Positions 11,333-23,100 of a stretch of DNA of 64,000 bases are shown here, in pieces; position 1 is the first letter of the stretch; each line of letters begins with the position of its first letter. The stretch lies in the NCBI GenBank assembly GCA_024734495.1, contig JALMQS010000137.1, positions 1,226,079 to 1,290,078 of the forward strand, in the 5' to 3' direction. A program made the position numbers and the translations under genes. The notes under the pieces are model-generated. The model was not told where the DNA came from and did not search any database. It saw only the letters and a list, made by a program, of their open reading frames with translations. Origin of the DNA: Forficula auricularia (lineage: Eukaryota > Arthropoda > Insecta > Dermaptera > Forficulidae).

Positions 11333-12111
11333 ATATTTATTTTGCGACATGACTAATTTACATCCCCTTCCTTTATTTCAATCGGATTAAAATTTATACA
11401 CGACTAATAACTTATGAGACTTGATAAGTTCACCAATTTTTAGCGAAATCATTAGAGCCGTTTTCGAGAAATCGAAACGTCAAAAATGCAATTCAGAATG
11501 GTTATTGTTCAAGTATTAGATGAGATTCGATGGCTATTTTGATTTTATGTCAATAGTGACTTCAAATATCTAGTGATATCTAATTTTTAATAAAGGAATA
11601 AACACATTAATATTTCAAATGAATATGTATAAAGTCTAGCAACGATCCATTGCAGTTTATTTATTTTATCAATTGAATTAGTAGATTTTGGCTTTTCTCC
11701 TTAACGAAATAGTAATGATAAAAAATAAGGAATATTTTTTTTATTTCTTCTATCATTATAGAACCTAAAGATTTTTATATTTGTTAACTCTGAGAATAAT
11801 TCCCCAGCTCCTCTTACTCTAGTTACTCCACTGAACCCATCTGAAATATAGAACAACGCTAAATAACTATTAAACTCAAAAATTTAAATCTTCATTTGTA
11901 AAATTTTGCCTATGTGTTTAAATTGAGAATCACTACATGCAAAGTTTTATAAATGAAGATCTAAACCAAGCCTGGCCAAGATAAATAGCAATAAGGCCGC
12001 ATTGACGACCTAAAAATTTCCAAGGGCCGCACACAAATAAAATTAATTTTAATTTTGTTTTAATATTTTTTTCTAGATCTGCCTTTTTAACGGATTTCGT
12101 ATTTAGTGATT

Positions 12112-12815
12112 CAGGGCCGGATAAAGGGCGATTGGAGCGATTGGGCCCGCATTTGAAAGGGCCCCGCGTTACCATCAAAATGAACAAAAAAAATTTCGAA
12201 ATTTAAAATAAATTGCTTTTGACGATAATGGATAAATTATGAATTATTCAAATAATTAAAAATATATTTATTTTAATTTCGCATTGCTGGAAAATCGGTT
12301 TAAAATGTTCAAATGTTTATCGGATAATGATAGAGCAACGCCATTTCCTAACTTGTTTATTGCTCTCCGAATATTCTTAACAATTCCAGCAAGCGTTGCT
12401 TCTGGAGAGAGATCATTTTCCAGGCTAAAACTAATAAAAAACTATCTGAGATCGACAATGAATCAGGATAGATTAAATAGTTTAGCAGATATGTCAATTG
12501 AAAGTAAAGACGCAAAGAAATTAGATTTTCAAACAATTTTAGAAGAATTTAGAGAACAAAAACTTAGAAATATGTAAATTCATGTATTCATATTCGGTAA
12601 TGTAAATTTATATTCAATAAATGTTTTTGTATTTTGAACATTTTTATTTTATTTAATTTATTTAAGTTTACCTATCAGACGATCCATGACATTTGATATA
12701 TTTATATATATATATATATATAGTGATTTTGAATTTCATTTAAACATTTAATATAGAGAGAGGGCCCCGCAAAAAAAAATCCAATCGGGCCCCGCACCTA
12801 TTCGATCCGGGCCTG
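12112..12815 (+). mobile_element. Inner hAT element nested in the outer one, distal copy
   Basis: Ends CAGGGCCGGATAAAGG and, complemented, CAGGCCCGGATCGAAT, followed by GGGCCCCGC on both sides. Flanked by the 8-bp direct repeat TAGTGATT (12104-12111, 12816-12823). 704 bp, retaining only the 3' end of a transposase gene, so non-autonomous. Confidence 0.95.
12284..12577 (+). pseudogene. hAT transposase C-terminal fragment, distal copy
   Basis: Open frame of 97 codons containing TIPASVASGERSFSRLKLIK and NYLRSTMNQDRLNSLADMSI, the hAT C-terminal dimerisation domain found in ZMYM1-like and TTF-type transposases. The catalytic RNase-H-like core and BED finger are absent. The frame is still open with no internal stop, suggesting a fairly young internally deleted element. 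Confidence 0.9.
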
Positions 12816-13795
12816 TAGTGATTTTTATTGTAAGTGAATACAAAGGTTCACTGAAAGAGTTTAATCAGTCTAAATGTGAAAAACAATACTAAATCCAGAT
12901 ACGAAAAGAAAACATGCATTGAATGACCCGACAACAAAATGTACCTATTTGTATCGTAATTATCATAATTAAAAATAATTTTAATTATCAAAATTATTAG
13001 TTTTTATTTTTTTATTTTAGTGATATTCAAAACCATAAGGTTTTAATATTTAACGCCTAATGATGCAACCCGCAACTCAGAGCGTTCAATTTGAATGCAT
13101 AACCTAGAACACACAGGCGAAGATGAATCTTTCTAATCTTACCTCCCCTTTTTGGTCACTATCAATTTTACATAGTGAGAAATTTTCATAAGATAAATAG
13201 TTTTAACTATCAAAATTATTAATCAAGTCACAGACACCGAATAATATTTCGAGTCGTGTTTTAAAATAACAAACAAATATCAATGGCTATTTCTTTCAGT
13301 GTGATTTTTGCATTTCATTTAGCCTATATTTAAATTAATTTCTCCTAGTGAAGTTTATTATTATTATTTTTTATGTTATTCTTTGTGTAATTATAGGGAA
13401 CGCTATTTTAATTAATTTAATGCGATTTAAATTACATCTGAAATACCCGATTAAAAAAACACACAATTAGTAGGTCATATCTCATATGGTATGACCGCGG
13501 GCCGTACCTAAGGACCGCATGCGGCCCGCAGGTTGGTCAGCTCTGATCTAAACCTTTGAATGAAATATTTGACTTGGTACATAAATGATCTCTGCATAGA
13601 AGTCTTAATTTAATATCAGTATTTAATATCAGTCCATTTCATAGAGTAGCCATTGACTAGAATTGTTACAATAAAATTTAAGTCTACTACTGTCGACAAA
13701 TTAGTAATATGAAGGACTATTTTTCAAGTTATAATCAAAAATACGAAATTAATCAATAATAATATTAATAATATAGAATGCATGAAACAATAACT

Positions 13796-13805
13796 TTTAT
13801 TTATT
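13796..13805 (-). terminator. Poly(A) signals after alpha-mannosidase B, distal copy
   Basis: Two overlapping AATAAA hexamers on the minus strand about 32 nt past the stop codon at 13837. Matches 27318-27327 in the proximal copy. Confidence 0.75.
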
Positions 13806-13836
13806 AAAACAGATTACATTAAAAAAATTTAAGATT

Positions 13837-14130
13837 TTAATTCAAATAAAGGACAAATGTACGAATCTCCATAGGTTCTAAATTAATCTCCAATTCACTC
13901 GTAATTTGTTTTTTAGTCGGTGTACTCGATGTGGGTTTCATTTTGTCATTTGGACAATCTTTTTCATGAAATTTCTTCTTAGTATAATCAGCACTCATGA
14001 CTTCTCTAATGTGAGAACTTATATTATTTGATTCTTTATTCCAACTTAAACGGTATGTTTCAGAAAGCCATTGATTTCCATCAAGAGTCGTTTCTCTTAG
14101 TTCTTTTATTCCAAAATGAGTGAATAATCC
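13837..14130 (-). CDS. MAN2B1: Alpha-mannosidase B exon 15 (last), distal copy
   Basis: 98 codons including TAA at 13839-13837. Begins [20 protein letters not shown] and ends [11 protein letters not shown], the family C-terminus (beta-sandwich edge). Contains a Lys/Thr-rich insert ([10 protein letters not shown]). Confidence 0.88.
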   Translation of the reverse strand, partial: GLFTHFGIKELRETTLDGNQWLSETYRLSWNKESNNISSHIREVMSADYTKKKFHEKDCPNDKMKPTSSTPTKKQITSELEINLEPMEIRTFVLYLN

Positions 14131-17100
14131 CTAAAATATCAAAAAAGAAATTATTAAGTTATAAGTTTATTTAGTTCCATATATCAAAATCAAATATCGT
14201 TTTCCATTGGACTCTAATTCGCATTGAGAGAGGGTATGACGTCATTGTTCCTTTAGTGATATGTTTCTAATGGGATTGAATGCAGTGAAAGTGCGCACTA
14301 AATCGGCCAATGGTTAACGCTATAAATAAAAGATTTTAATTTACTTGGAGATTAACAGTTGCTGATCTGCTTAGTTCAATATCTTCGCCTTTTTCATAAA
14401 TGTGCTCAAGTCGTAATAAAAGAGTATGACCCTTCCAGGGTTCAAGGGTGAGAATTTGAATATTTTCTGGAAGTGAGCTTTGAAGTCCAGACATTTCTAC
14501 TAAATGACTATTTGACCAATCAGATAAACTTAGATTCGTAGGAGTTAGAAAAGCCTGTTAAATTAAGATATTATTATTACCAATATGGAATTTTTAATTA
14601 ATATTTGATTTAAAATAAAAATAGCAAAAAAAAAATTAAAAATTTTTGATTAACACAATAAGCGCCTGTTAAAATAAACTCAGCGAGTGTGCCAAATAAA
14701 AATATTCTTACCCATGGAGCAAGAACTCTTTTCTGTGTGATATTACGAGCAGCAGCTCTGACAGTTGGATGCTGCGTCAATGAACCAGCCATGAGCCAGT
14801 GCCTTCCCCTTACAATGAGGCCTTCCCCATAAGCAGTTTCATTAAGAGCCTCTCCTACTCCAAAAGCATCGTCATGAAGTAAACGACGATGAAGCATTAA
14901 TTCAATTTGACCATCAGAAAGAGAAGATCCTCCTTGAGCGCGATCAGTAACAACAACAAACCCAAGGTTTTTAGCTTGATCGCGTAGGCCTATTTGAGTT
15001 ACTACAGGATAGTAATTTCCGGCTACAGGTTCTTGCAAGTTCAATTTCCATGTTGGACGAGCATTTCTCGTTCTTTTAAGTAATTCGCGGCCGTTGGAAT
15101 CTGTATAAAATATACCTTCTGAAGAAATATCTGTTTTATACAGTGTCACTACTTCTTTTCCAACATTATCTTCAATAGGTATTGGTCCAATTAACCAATT
15201 TATTTCTACCTCACCATCAAATCTAAATAGAGAAAAAATGTTAAACTTCTTCAGGACCTGCAGCTTGTGGTTATTATAAGAGAAAATTTGCTTTACATAC
15301 CTATTCAGACGAATAATTTGACTTGACCAAGAGTTAAAAGTCACATGCATTTCTTCAATTAATCGCCCTTTAAATACATTGGTTTTTGTTTCGTTTGAAA
15401 TAGGGACAAATGGAGAAGATTTAGGCCTAAAGATATAGGCACCTGATGATCGATTGGCAAACTCTTTATTATCTCCGATGAAACCTTCATAATAATTTGA
15501 GTGTACTTTTACATTAATGGCATTTCCATTCAGCTTAGTGACAGATATTTCACCAGTTCCATGGTCATATTTAACTTCTGATTTCTAAAATATATGTTAT
15601 TATCATTATTTATCAAATTTAAAACTAAATGAGTTAACTTACATCACTATGAATAAAATTATCTGGACTCTCTTGAGCTGGAAGAGTAGTTCCACCAACC
15701 CCTTTCTCTTGCACCACAAAATAAGATCGGAAACCAAGAGGCGGTAGATTTTCAGCAAGAAAAACAAGTTCATGAGTAGCGTTGCTGACGCGACCCTTAA
15801 GGTTTAATACAGAAGAAGGTATAGGAAAAACATCAACTACCACTTGTTTTCCTAAAAACACATAATAGTTATCAAAAATGTTATATTCTTATGCTAGTTA
15901 TAATTATTAAACTCCCCATCTAACACATCTGCTTACCATTTGGTTCATAAATCGAATATTCTGAATTGATAATAGGCAGGCGAATAATTTCATTCGTCAA
16001 ATGACTTTGAGGATTATAAATTGTTACTACAAATCTAGTAGATTTTTCACTGACTTCACAAGAGCTTTGATTAGCTAATAAGCATGATTTCCAAGATATT
16101 CTAGGCGTTTCTTTAGTTATCGCAGATAATTTACTGTTGAAATTAAATTAGTTAATAGAATATTATTTAAATAAGACGATAAAAGTATACAAAATAAATT
16201 TATTTTGATATAAAATAAATAAGTGAAGATATGATTGCTTTGGAAGAAACCCACATTGTATATTGTAAATTAATTAAAATGTTTTATTAAGTATTCGACC
16301 TTTCTGTTTATATTTTGGGAGCTTTTTTCTATTGTTAATAGATGCAGTGAAAAAGTATTTTGATTTGGGAAAAGGTTCTGCATCTATCATCATTAGAAAA
16401 ACGTTTCAGAAATAAGGATCTATAAAAAATTTTAATTATTTTTTTATTTATACCATATATGAATCTATCAAGAAAAAATCTTTCAAAGCATCAATATTAG
16501 TTACCAAAGATTTAATTGAAAATCAAGGAAGTAAAAATTTAATCAGAAAATCAAATAATTTCTTTGAAAATAAAAATATTCAAAATTGGATTGCCTTTAA
16601 AGAATAATAAATTAATAATCGAAATTTTCCTTCTTTTTATAAATCAAAATGATCGGATTTTAGGTGAGAAATAGATTTTTAGCTAATAAAATGGGTAAAT
16701 CCTAAGATTTTAAATTAGTGATTAATTAGTATTTAAATATATTATAAATTAGAGTTACTTGAGAGCGGATTCTGCAACAAGTTGACATTCATCCATTGCT
16801 GCTGTTAAAATTCTAGCATAATCATTAGCAACATGTTGCTTTTCTGTTCCTGTAATTGCATCATGATGCTGCATTATGCCCATTGCTTCGCGTAATTTTG
16901 TTATATCTCCTTTTTCGGATGCACTTAATTGAGACTGTGAAGCCATTTGTTTGCAAACCTATTTAAATCAATTTAGAAAATTATAATTTTGAATTTAACC
17001 GAAAACTTACGATATTTCGATTAGAAAACCAAAATTGTCATGAATTTTATTTTTCTTTACCTGTAAAAAGTTATTTCCAAGACGTTCAAAATATTTGATT

Positions 17101-20100
17101 GTTGGTCGAGAAGAAAAATAACCAGTCCAATAACTATGAGGATCACTAGCATAAGGGAAAAAATCATCGGATTTCGTATTCCATTGTAATTTTTCATCAT
17201 TAACAGCTTTAAGATAGCATGAGGGAGTTGAATAAAAGACATTGACAATTGAGCCCTTGGACTGAGCTTCGTTGACATATCTGCGGATAAACAATTTACA
17301 TATTAGAATATAATTAGGATTAGTGATGAGCAAAGCAAGGCCAAGACCAATTCTGCTCATCACTAATTAATATAGGCAGAGGGTGTGTTTGTAAAGTCTT
17401 CTATAAGGTGTTTAGAAAGTCCTGATCACTTTTAAGAAAAATGTTATTATTATTTTGTTTTTGAGTATTAATATTTTTGATGAGCAAAGCAAAGTCTTGG
17501 TCTTGATCTTGCTTTGCTCATCACTAATTAGGATTAATTAAAAATGAAAACATTTGCTAAGGAAATAAATGAAGAAGAAAAATAAAGAAACGTAAACAAA
17601 TGATTATTTTTATAAATAAAAAAAAAACTGCCCAAGTGCTTAGAAAGCATTTATATTTCGTCGGCTTAGAGTGTAAACCTGCTAACTCCATTTTTTATCA
17701 TATATGACATATTAATACCGTTCGCAAGAAAAAGAGCTGCAGTATCATCCAAGTAAAACTGCTACTTAAAATTACTATCGTAAGTTGTGGGAAAAAAATG
17801 TGAAATATAGTTTCTTTCCATAACAACAATATTAAATTTTGTTTGTTTTTTCTCTGCCCTGTAAAATTTTCTTGTTGTGAGATAGCAGGTTTACACTCTA
17901 AAGCGCCGATTTGTTAATAAATTATCATTTCGCTAACCCAGCAGAGCCAGTACGTACACAAGCATTTCTTGCGATATACCGCACGTATTAGGGTCACATG
18001 TTTCAAATCGCGTAATTACGAATATGTTAAGATATAGTGTACAAAATCTGTTTCTTTGAACTCAACACTGTTGCCGCTCCTTATCTAGTTTGGTTTTGTG
18101 AGTTTCTCCAGCGATTTCGTGTTAATTTGCAATCATTTTCTTCTATTCCAGTAGTCCAATAACGTAATTCGACAGCAGCTGATTTTATACTGTTTTTTTA
18201 TTATAGAGATTATTCTGAATAATCAACACTATGAGATTTATTATTAACAATTTCAATAATAAGATATATTTCCGGAAAATATTTTTATGTTTACATGTAA
18301 CGCACTCATTTATAAATTTGAACTAATTATATATATACAGTCGACTCTCGATAATTCGAAATCCAAGGGACTACAAGAAAAATTCGAATTATCGAGACTT
18401 CGAATTATCAAGAAGTTTGAATTATCAAGAGGAAAGAAAAAAATTTGAATTATTAAGACTTTTTATTATCTTTTTGAAAATATGTATGAGCTTACATAAA
18501 TTTTATATACTTATAGCCTCAAGTAAAAAACCAAAAATAATAAAAACGACAAAAAAGAACAAAAAAACTACATATGTATTAACATTGCAATAGATAATAA
18601 CAAACATTACTCGGAAAATGAGGAGTAAACATTGCTAGGAAAAATTCGAATTATAAAGAGGGGAAGTTACTAGGAAAAGTTCGAATTATAGAACGTTCTC
18701 TCCCCCTCTTGTTACGAAAAGGATTTCAAGTTTTCGAGCGTATAAAAATCCACAGCATTTTTTCGATTTACCGAAGTTAATAGCTGAAGAATTCGAATTA
18801 TCAAAAAATTCGAATTATCGAGAGTCGACTGTATATATTTTTTAATAAATTAAAATTTATAAAACAATATTAATAAGCAACATAACCACTATAGATTAGT
18901 TATTATTCTTATTAGTAATTTAGTTAGTGACAAGGCGAGCGAACATTTTACCCCGGATCTAAATTCAAAAAAATACATATAAAACGTATGTTTTAAAAAT
19001 GTATCGTGCATAAAACCCCATTAGCGAAATGCAAGTAATCATGCATTTTTCAGTTCTTACTTGATTAGTTTGTCGAAGTTTTTATACCACATATGTGCAG
19101 ATTGGTACGTGAAGTCATTCCCCAAGGTCAATATAAGATGATTGGTCCGAAATAGGTGTTGTATTCCAACCACCCATTTCGTAAAAGCTCCTACCTATTT
19201 GGGTCAAGACTGAATGTACTATAAATTCATTTTGAATATATTTATTAAAATTATTTTGAAAATAATAATAAAATGTATCTGTATTACAGATTGGTCATTC
19301 AGTCCAAAATAATAAGCGATGCAACGAATACGAAAACGATATTTGTATTAAACGAATATTAAACATTTAAAGAATATTAACATTCTCTAAATATTATCAC
19401 GGTTTATTCTTGAGCACAGTAGTTTTGCAAATTTAACCCTCTGGTTTTGAATTCGTAAAGTGTTTGCGTTGTTTTTTGGGTTTAGTTTAAAAAGTAAAAT
19501 GGAACTCGATTAGTTTCGTTAGAATATCAGTCTGTCTGTTAGTCAAAGAATTGTAGTTCGAAAACCAAATAACCCACAAACTTGAAATTTAGAAGTTACA
19601 TTTATTCATTTACCCCAGAATCAAAAATTCTATTAAAATTTTAATATAATTATAATTTTGGTGAGGGTCAAATTTTTGTGAAGTCACAAGAAGAAAAATA
19701 TTTTTTTTATCTTTACAAATCTTTTCATGTAAAATTAGGCTTAATCTTAAAATTTATTTCGCTTTAAAATGTCGACGTGAGGGAACTCCAAAATGGCCAT
19801 TTTTAGATGGTAATTGTAACTGACAACGCTTAAAAAGTTATGAAAAAATATGTAATACGAATTCTCTCAATTTTTTCTTATGAACGACAAATAAGAACGA
19901 ATTTGAATTCTTTAGTATTTTGTAAGTTTTAAAGTACGGAACCTTCGGTATGCGGTCCGACTCATACGTGACCGGCTTATTTGTTCCGTTTGACGATATT
20001 ATTGCGTATAAACAAAGATTGTTCTTTCGTAAATGCGATAAGAGTGATATTTGGTAACAATATGATAAAAATTCAGGTCATTTTTTAATTTTAATTTTTT

Positions 20101-23100
20101 TTTCATGAATATAGTGGCTTTAACATTCGTATTTGGTAAAGTAGTATTCGTTTCATCATTAAAAAAAACAACAATATCTTGACTCCATGATTAAGGGTCC
20201 AAATGTCTAGTATCTGGATATTAACATCTCATTAAAATACCTAATTTCGAAAATTTTCAGAACTTAAATTCAACGACTGAATATTTAAGTACAGAATTCC
20301 TATTTCAGTTAATCAAATCCTAAGACATTCGCTCGCCAAGCCAACATAAAAAGAAGTTGGCTTACTTGATTAATTTGTCGAGATTTTTGAACCAAATTCT
20401 AGAATCTTGAAAATGAAAATCCTCTCCCATTGTAATTGCTATCTGTTTGCTTCGATAACCATTAGATTGTTGTTGTGTCCAATTCAAGAAAGCTTCAACC
20501 TGCATGCGTGCAATTATGCCATTATAATATTAAAATAGAGTGTTGCAAATGAAGAAGGAAAAAACAATATATACAAATCCCAAAGACATTTCGGTGAGTC
20601 AAAATCTAATTTACTAACAAAACACAAACTATTATGTTAAAATCAACTACATTCCATATTTGATAGTCTTACTTGATTAATTTATCCAAATTCTTGTAAT
20701 AGATTTGCGCATCTTGATAAGTGAAATCACCACCCATTGTAAGAATTAGTTGCTTGGAATGATAGCTCTCATGCTGGGAGAGTATCCATTCGGTGAAGTT
20801 TTTTGCCTGAATTAGTCCATAGTAATATAACCCGAATCAACAAGATAATTTGATTATATTATTAACCATTCGAAATTTTTTATTTTAATTAATAATTGAT
20901 ACTTGTAAGGTTGTACTTAAGTATATATTAATATGAATATTTTCGAATAAAAAATTTCCAGTCTATCATTAAAACGTAATCTTTATTAAGATAGGGTCTT
21001 ATACAGGGTGAGGCATAAAGATCTCCCACATTTTGAAGAGGTATAAAAAATGAAAAAATTTAACTAGAAAAAAACTGAATATATTTTTGAAAAGAACATC
21101 AAATGAATTTTTGTTAAATGTGTTTTAAACATTATAGCAGACAAAAAAGGGTGGGGGTCAAAAATGAAAATTCTAGCCCTTTCGACCAAACTCAACCAAA
21201 TTTTGTATATGGTACATATTCTGTGTGCTCCCAAAAGGCTAGAAATGCAAAAACTAACCACCCAAAATGGGGGAGGGTCAAAAATGAAAATTTCGACCAA
21301 ACTATGTATACAAAATTTGGTTGAGTTTGGTCGAAAGGGCTAGAATTTTCATTTTTGACTCCCCACCCCCATTTCGGGAGGTTAGTTTTTGAATTTTTAG
21401 CCTTCTGGGGGTCCACAGAATATGTTTACAAAATTTGGTTGAGTTTGTCGAAAGGGCTAAAATTTTCATTTTTGACCCCCCCCCCCCCCCCCTCCTTTTT
21501 TTGTCTGATATAATGTTTAAAAGAAAAAATATTTCATGTTCTTTTCAAAAATATATTCAGCCCTTTTCTAATTAAATTTGTTCATTTTTTATACCTCTTC
21601 AAAATGTGGGACATTTTTATGCCCCACCCTGTATTATAGATTGACAGATTAATTCGCTTCGCCAATATTTTAAATACCCTTGCTATTTTATTTTGATTTG
21701 TTCGCTTTATATTGGAATTTAAAATTTTAGATTTTTACCCGCTTTATTTTTTTTTTTTTTTGTGGACATTATCTATTAAAATATACTTTTTTGGATTAAA
21801 ATTTTAACTCCCATAATTTTTTACCGTCCTACACTGACTATAAGATTAAAAAAACATGGGTTTTTGCCCCCCAACTTCTTTTTTTCTATCCCTGGATTTT
21901 TAGCTATAATTAATTTTTAGAATAAAATCTTAGTTCTTATCAGTTTTTGCTATCTCGGACGTCCAAATGTTGAAATTTTATTTATTTTTTATCCTCCTCA
22001 TTTCGTCCCTTTTCAAAATAAATTCCAACAAAAAAACACTGAGCAAGGACTTTGAAAAAGAATGAGACCATTTCACAAAGGTGCAGCTTCGATATAGGTT
22101 TTCCACACAACTAATTAGATGCATCACAAAAATTGCCACACATTACAATTGATTTTTTATAGATATAGGGTATAAAATAGTAAATTATTGGTTTCTCGTT
22201 TGAAAAGTTGATAAAATGCTTATTTCTAATTAAAAATAAAAAGTTTAATGAAAGTAGTGAGTTGTACACGCACTAGTTCATTTTTTATATTTTATAAAGA
22301 GTAGGTATATTGATGAAAATTACAATACTTGACCATACCCTGTATGGTAAAGTAAAAAAAAAATATAAAGGAAAAGATATAGATAGGAAATCATATTTTC
22401 AATAATAAGACTGCTCGACAAAAATTAAACAAAAATTTGTATTCGTAAACCTAACAATGGATTCCAGCAAAGCTTTATACGCCGATTATCATACGATTTC
22501 CAGATTTTTTACAACAGATCAGAGTTTTGAGATGTTATCGATCAAAACGACGAAAAATATTTTGACCTATTTTCGAGTTCCATTAGATATAAAAACAGGA
22601 ATATTTGAAATCAAAATATTTTGTTGACGTAATAGAAAACAGTTTCCTCTTTGATTTTCAAATCACTGCTTCCATTTATCTCGATTAAAACTCAAGCTAC
22701 ATTATAATTCAGGATAATAAACATAGATAAAAACATATGGTCTTGGTCTTTTAGTTACAATTCGAGTTCTAATTGAGCTAAAAACAATCAGTGAACTGAA
22801 AATCAAAGGGGAATCTGTTTTCTATTAATGAAACAAAATATTTTGGTTTTAAATACTGCTGTTTCAAATCTATGTCGTCTAAATAATAGACCAAAATTGC
22901 CTTTTTCGGTGTTTAGATCAAAAACATCTCAAAACCCTGATCTGTTTAAATAAATTCAAAAACACTATGAGAATCAGCGTATAAAACTTTACTAGTATTC
23001 ATTGTTAAGTTTTCGGAAAAAAATTTTGTTGAGCAGTGTAACTTGAATGTATTTCATTTGAACATACCTTGGCATCAACATTATAGTCTGGACTATGTTT

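Larger units (their letters stand above)
11967..13545. mobile_element. Outer hAT element (Charlie-like ends), distal copy
   Basis: Ends CAAGCCTGGCCAA and, complemented, CAGAGCTGACCAACC are imperfect inverted repeats next to GGCCGC-rich sequence. The 8-bp direct repeat ATCTAAAC flanks it (11959-11966, 13546-13553). 1579 bp with no transposase of its own; a second hAT (12112-12815) has inserted in it. Located just downstream of the mannosidase 3' end. Confidence 0.9.

Noticed and set aside
12284..12577. Could be a domesticated hAT-derived gene
   Set aside because: It lies inside a 704-bp element with intact ends and target duplication and lacks the catalytic core, so it is an ordinary non-autonomous transposon.
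14610..15350. Single 246-residue protein gene (and 261 residues at 28085-28870)
   Set aside because: This open frame is exon 13 with the stop-free intron 12 and part of exon 12 read through; splice sites and family alignment split it.
21064..21416. Overlapping ORFs of 68-78 codons on both strands
   Set aside because: They translate the ~115-bp repeat units of a mariner-like element; the same words appear on both strands because the units are inverted.
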